Shown: one piece after another, positions 5,911 through 7,181 of the stretch
Position numbering within the stretch: the stretch's first letter is position 1
Layout of the letters: each line of letters begins with the position of its first letter
Origin: CAYUCE01 sp964443275
GTDB lineage: Bacteria > Bipolaricaulota > Bipolaricaulia > CAYUCE01
Assembly (NCBI GenBank): GCA_964443275.1
Contig: CAYUCE010000071.1
Location: 1 to 7,181, forward strand
Direction of reading: 5' to 3'
DNA length: 7,181 nt
Made by a program: the position numbers and the translations under genes
Notes under the pieces: generated by a model
Databases searched by the model: none
What the model saw: the letters and a program-made list of their open reading frames with translations, nothing else
Told to the model about the DNA's origin: nothing

Positions 5911-5988
5911 TTTTCTTATAAAATTAAAATGAGATTATATTTATACCGATCTTCCCAAATTAGAAGTTAAACCGAACCGATCAAAAGA
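5911..5988 (-). promoter_or_regulatory. panB-panE gap with -10-like box and repeated ACCGATC
   Basis: This 78-bp AT-rich gap has TATAAT on the minus strand (5939-5934) but no good -35 at 16-18 bp. ACCGATC occurs on the plus strand at 5945-5951 and 5976-5982, 31 bp apart, with a partial ACCGAA at 5971-5976. It could hold a secondary promoter with an operator for panE-tig, but the support is weak. Confidence 0.25.
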
Positions 5989-6843
5989 CTAAGGGCATTT
6001 ATCAACAAGTCTCTCCAGCACTTCTTCTTTTATGGAGAAGCTGTGCTTTTCCACACTGGGGAAAACCTCTTTCTTTACCTCTTTTTTAAACCTGGACAAA
6101 GCATCGGTTGTAATTTGGGAAAGATCTACATATTGTTTGACGAATTTTGGTGAGAATCCAAACGATAACCCCAGCACATCGTGCAGTACCAAAACCTGAC
6201 CATCACAATATGGCCCAGCACCTATTCCAATAATGGGTACCTCGCATCTTTTGGTTATCAAACGGGCCAATTGATAGGGAACACATTCTAAAATTATGGA
6301 GAAAACACCCGCTTCTTCCAATAGATGAGCATCGTTTAGAAGCTTCTCTGCTTTCTCCATATCCTTTCCCTGCACTTTTAATCCTCCCAATTGGGCTACC
6401 CTTTGGGGGGTTAATCCTATATGTCCCATAACTGGAATTCCGGCTTGGGTTATGGCTCCTACGGTTCGGGCCATTTCCTGGCCTCCCTCCAGCTTGACTG
6501 CATCAGCCCCCCCTTCTTTCATCAGTCGGCCGGCATTTTCTATAGCTTGCTGGGCCGAAACATTAAAAGTCATAAAGGGCATATCTGAGACCACCAATGG
6601 ATTCTTTGCCCCTTTGGTCACCGCCTTGGTATGGTGTAATATATCCTCCAAGGTCACCGGGATGGGATTATCATAGCCTAGCACCGTATTTCCAACTGAG
6701 TCACCTACCAAGATAATCTCTATTTCCGCCTTTTCAACCAGAATTGCTGAAGGATAATCATAGGCAGTGATCATGGAGATCTTCTCACCCTTTTGCTTTA
6801 GGCTTTTCAAAAATGGTAATGTTACTTCTTCTCTTTCTGGCAT
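5989..6843 (-). CDS. panB: 3-methyl-2-oxobutanoate hydroxymethyltransferase (ketopantoate hydroxymethyltransferase)
   Basis: A 284-residue TIM-barrel enzyme that transfers a hydroxymethyl group from 5,10-methylene-tetrahydrofolate to 2-oxoisovalerate, giving 2-dehydropantoate, the substrate of PanE encoded next. Landmarks in order are MITAYDYPSA (24-33), VGDSVGN (46-52) with metal ligand Asp48, SDMPFMTF (86-93) with Asp87, KLEGG (117-121) with Glu119, GHIGLTPQ (140-147), Glu186 in ILECVP as the probable general base, and IGIGAGPYCDGQVLV (205-219). Length is normal (about 260-290). The ATG at 6843 has GGAGAG about 10 nt upstream and a strong promoter. No panC or panD is in the window; pantoate would need a ligase encoded elsewhere. 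Confidence 0.97.
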   Translation of the reverse strand: MPEREEVTLPFLKSLKQKGEKISMITAYDYPSAILVEKAEIEIILVGDSVGNTVLGYDNPIPVTLEDILHHTKAVTKGAKNPLVVSDMPFMTFNVSAQQAIENAGRLMKEGGADAVKLEGGQEMARTVGAITQAGIPVMGHIGLTPQRVAQLGGLKVQGKDMEKAEKLLNDAHLLEEAGVFSIILECVPYQLARLITKRCEVPIIGIGAGPYCDGQVLVLHDVLGLSFGFSPKFVKQYVDLSQITTDALSRFKKEVKKEVFPSVEKHSFSIKEEVLERLVDKCP

Positions 6844-6875
6844 AAATTATTCACTCTCCAGCTAACTGTAGCACT

Positions 6876-6904
6876 AATATACCAATTGGGAAATAGGGCG
6901 TCAA
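6876..6904 (-). promoter_or_regulatory. sigma-70-type promoter of panB (panB-panE-tig unit)
   Basis: On the minus strand TTGACG (6904-6899) and TATATT (6881-6876) are separated by 17 bp, each matching the consensus at 5 of 6 positions. Transcription would start near 6869, giving a leader of about 26 nt with the GGAGAG site. It is probably the main promoter for panB and the downstream genes. Confidence 0.75.
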
Positions 6905-6906
6905 TC

Positions 6907-6917
6907 TTGATATAAGC
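6907..6917 (+). repeat. additional direct copy of TTGATATAAGC next to the panB promoter
   Basis: The 11-mer TTGATATAAGC at 6907-6917 recurs at 6930-6940, a 23-bp offset or about two helical turns, and appears inverted at 7097-7107. This copy starts 2 bp upstream of the panB -35 box, a usual place for an activator or repressor site. Confidence 0.6.
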
Positions 6918-6990
6918 CCCTCTGAAGTTTTGATATAAGCAAGAAACTAGGTTGTAGGTCGCAAGTGAACAGAAACTTTCGTGATATGTA

Positions 6991-7011
6991 GGGCATTTCC
7001 CTCGGATGCCC
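6991..7011. other. hairpin GGGCAT/ATGCCC
   Basis: GGGCAT (6991-6996) and ATGCCC (7006-7011) form a perfect 6-bp stem around a 9-nt loop. No T tract follows on either strand, so it is not a standard terminator. It lies inside the larger inverted repeat. Confidence 0.45.
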
Positions 7012-7019
7012 AATGGATA

Positions 7020-7052
7020 GGGAGGAGAAGATAAATTTTATCCTCTCTCCCC
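7020..7052. other. long imperfect hairpin
   Basis: The purine-rich arm GGGAGGAGAAGATA (7020-7033) folds onto TATCCTCTCTCCC (7040-7052, with one offset) around a short AT loop, giving about 12 pairs with two mismatches and one G-T pair. It lacks a following T run on either strand, which argues against a rho-independent terminator. It lies inside the inverted-repeat element and directly follows the hairpin at 6991-7011. Confidence 0.45.
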
Positions 7053-7181
7053 CAAGCAAGCAGTATAGCAAAATAGCTGCTCGAAGTAGATGGAAAGCTT
7101 ATATCAAAACTTTAGGACTTCCAAGGCCTGTTTGGGTGACATCTTTATTCAGCGTTAACCTAACTAGTAATACTCCAGATA

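Larger units (their letters stand above)
6922..7115. repeat. inverted-repeat-bounded element (18/19-bp arms), MITE-like or regulatory
   Basis: Arms at 6922-6940 (CTGAAGTTTTGATATAAGC) and 7097-7115 are reverse complements at 18 of 19 positions, with a perfect 16-bp core. They enclose 156 bp holding two smaller hairpins and no convincing gene. No flanking target duplication is obvious. The symmetric ends and small size suit a miniature inverted-repeat element, but paired operator sites are also possible. Confidence 0.5.
6844..7181. other. 338-bp stretch without a supported gene
   Basis: This stretch holds the panB promoter, the TTGATATAAGC repeats and the hairpin-rich inverted-repeat element. 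Two open frames run off the right edge: plus strand from ATG 7013 (MDREEKINFILSPPSKQYSK and onward, no stop by 7181, no ribosome binding site) and minus strand ending at TAA 7099 (last residues TQTGLGSPKVLI). They overlap each other across 7099-7179, so at most one is real, and neither resembles a protein I know. Confidence 0.5.

Noticed and set aside
6822..7013. 63-codon minus-strand open frame overlapping the start of panB
   Set aside because: It overlaps the panB start out of frame, spans the panB promoter, has no ribosome binding site, and its translation resembles no known protein.
7020..7052. Intrinsic terminator of a gene beyond the right edge
   Set aside because: The stem is imperfect and no T tract follows on either strand.
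6907..7115. CRISPR array
   Set aside because: The repeats are only 11-19 bp, one is inverted, and the spacing (23 and about 160 bp) is irregular with no cas genes nearby.

Overview
The window looks like a low-to-moderate GC bacterial chromosome. The best guess is an anaerobic, possibly thermophilic Firmicutes or Clostridia-type lineage. That rests on strong AAGGAG-type ribosome binding sites, tRNA genes with encoded CCA, a family 4 [4Fe-4S] uracil-DNA glycosylase, nickel-responsive NikR and a stand-alone FmdE-type protein. No single marker fixes the genus, so the taxonomy is inference.

Region 1 (1-1926, minus strand) is a metal-homeostasis cluster. In transcription order it holds nikR (1926-1510), a ZnuA/TroA-like periplasmic binding protein with non-canonical metal ligands (1435-590), an FmdE-domain protein (492-64) and the first 26 codons of an ABC transporter ATPase (79-1, running off the window). 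NikR-operator-like GTGTTAC/GTAACAC motifs lie upstream of nikR and upstream of the binding protein. This is probably a nickel- or other metal-regulated ABC system whose substrate is not evident.

Region 2 (about 2034-3000, plus strand) holds tRNA-Leu(UAG) and tRNA-Gly(GCC), each with its own sigma-70-type promoter with 17-bp spacing, then a GTG-started family 4 uracil-DNA glycosylase.

Region 3 (3035-6843, minus strand) is a housekeeping run converging on the glycosylase. It holds panB, panE, tig (trigger factor, overlapping panE by ATGA) and clpP. PanB and PanE catalyse two successive steps of pantothenate synthesis, while Tig and ClpP act in protein folding and turnover. The usual clpX does not follow clpP. 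The trigger factor has an unusually short, apparently degenerate FKBP/PPIase domain. A 7-bp tandem repeat (AGTTCAA-type) lies in the tig-clpP gap.

Region 4 (6844-7181) is non-coding as far as I can tell. It holds a good promoter for panB, direct copies of TTGATATAAGC next to it, and an 18/19-bp inverted repeat about 190 bp across that encloses two further hairpins. This may be a MITE-like element or a regulatory site.
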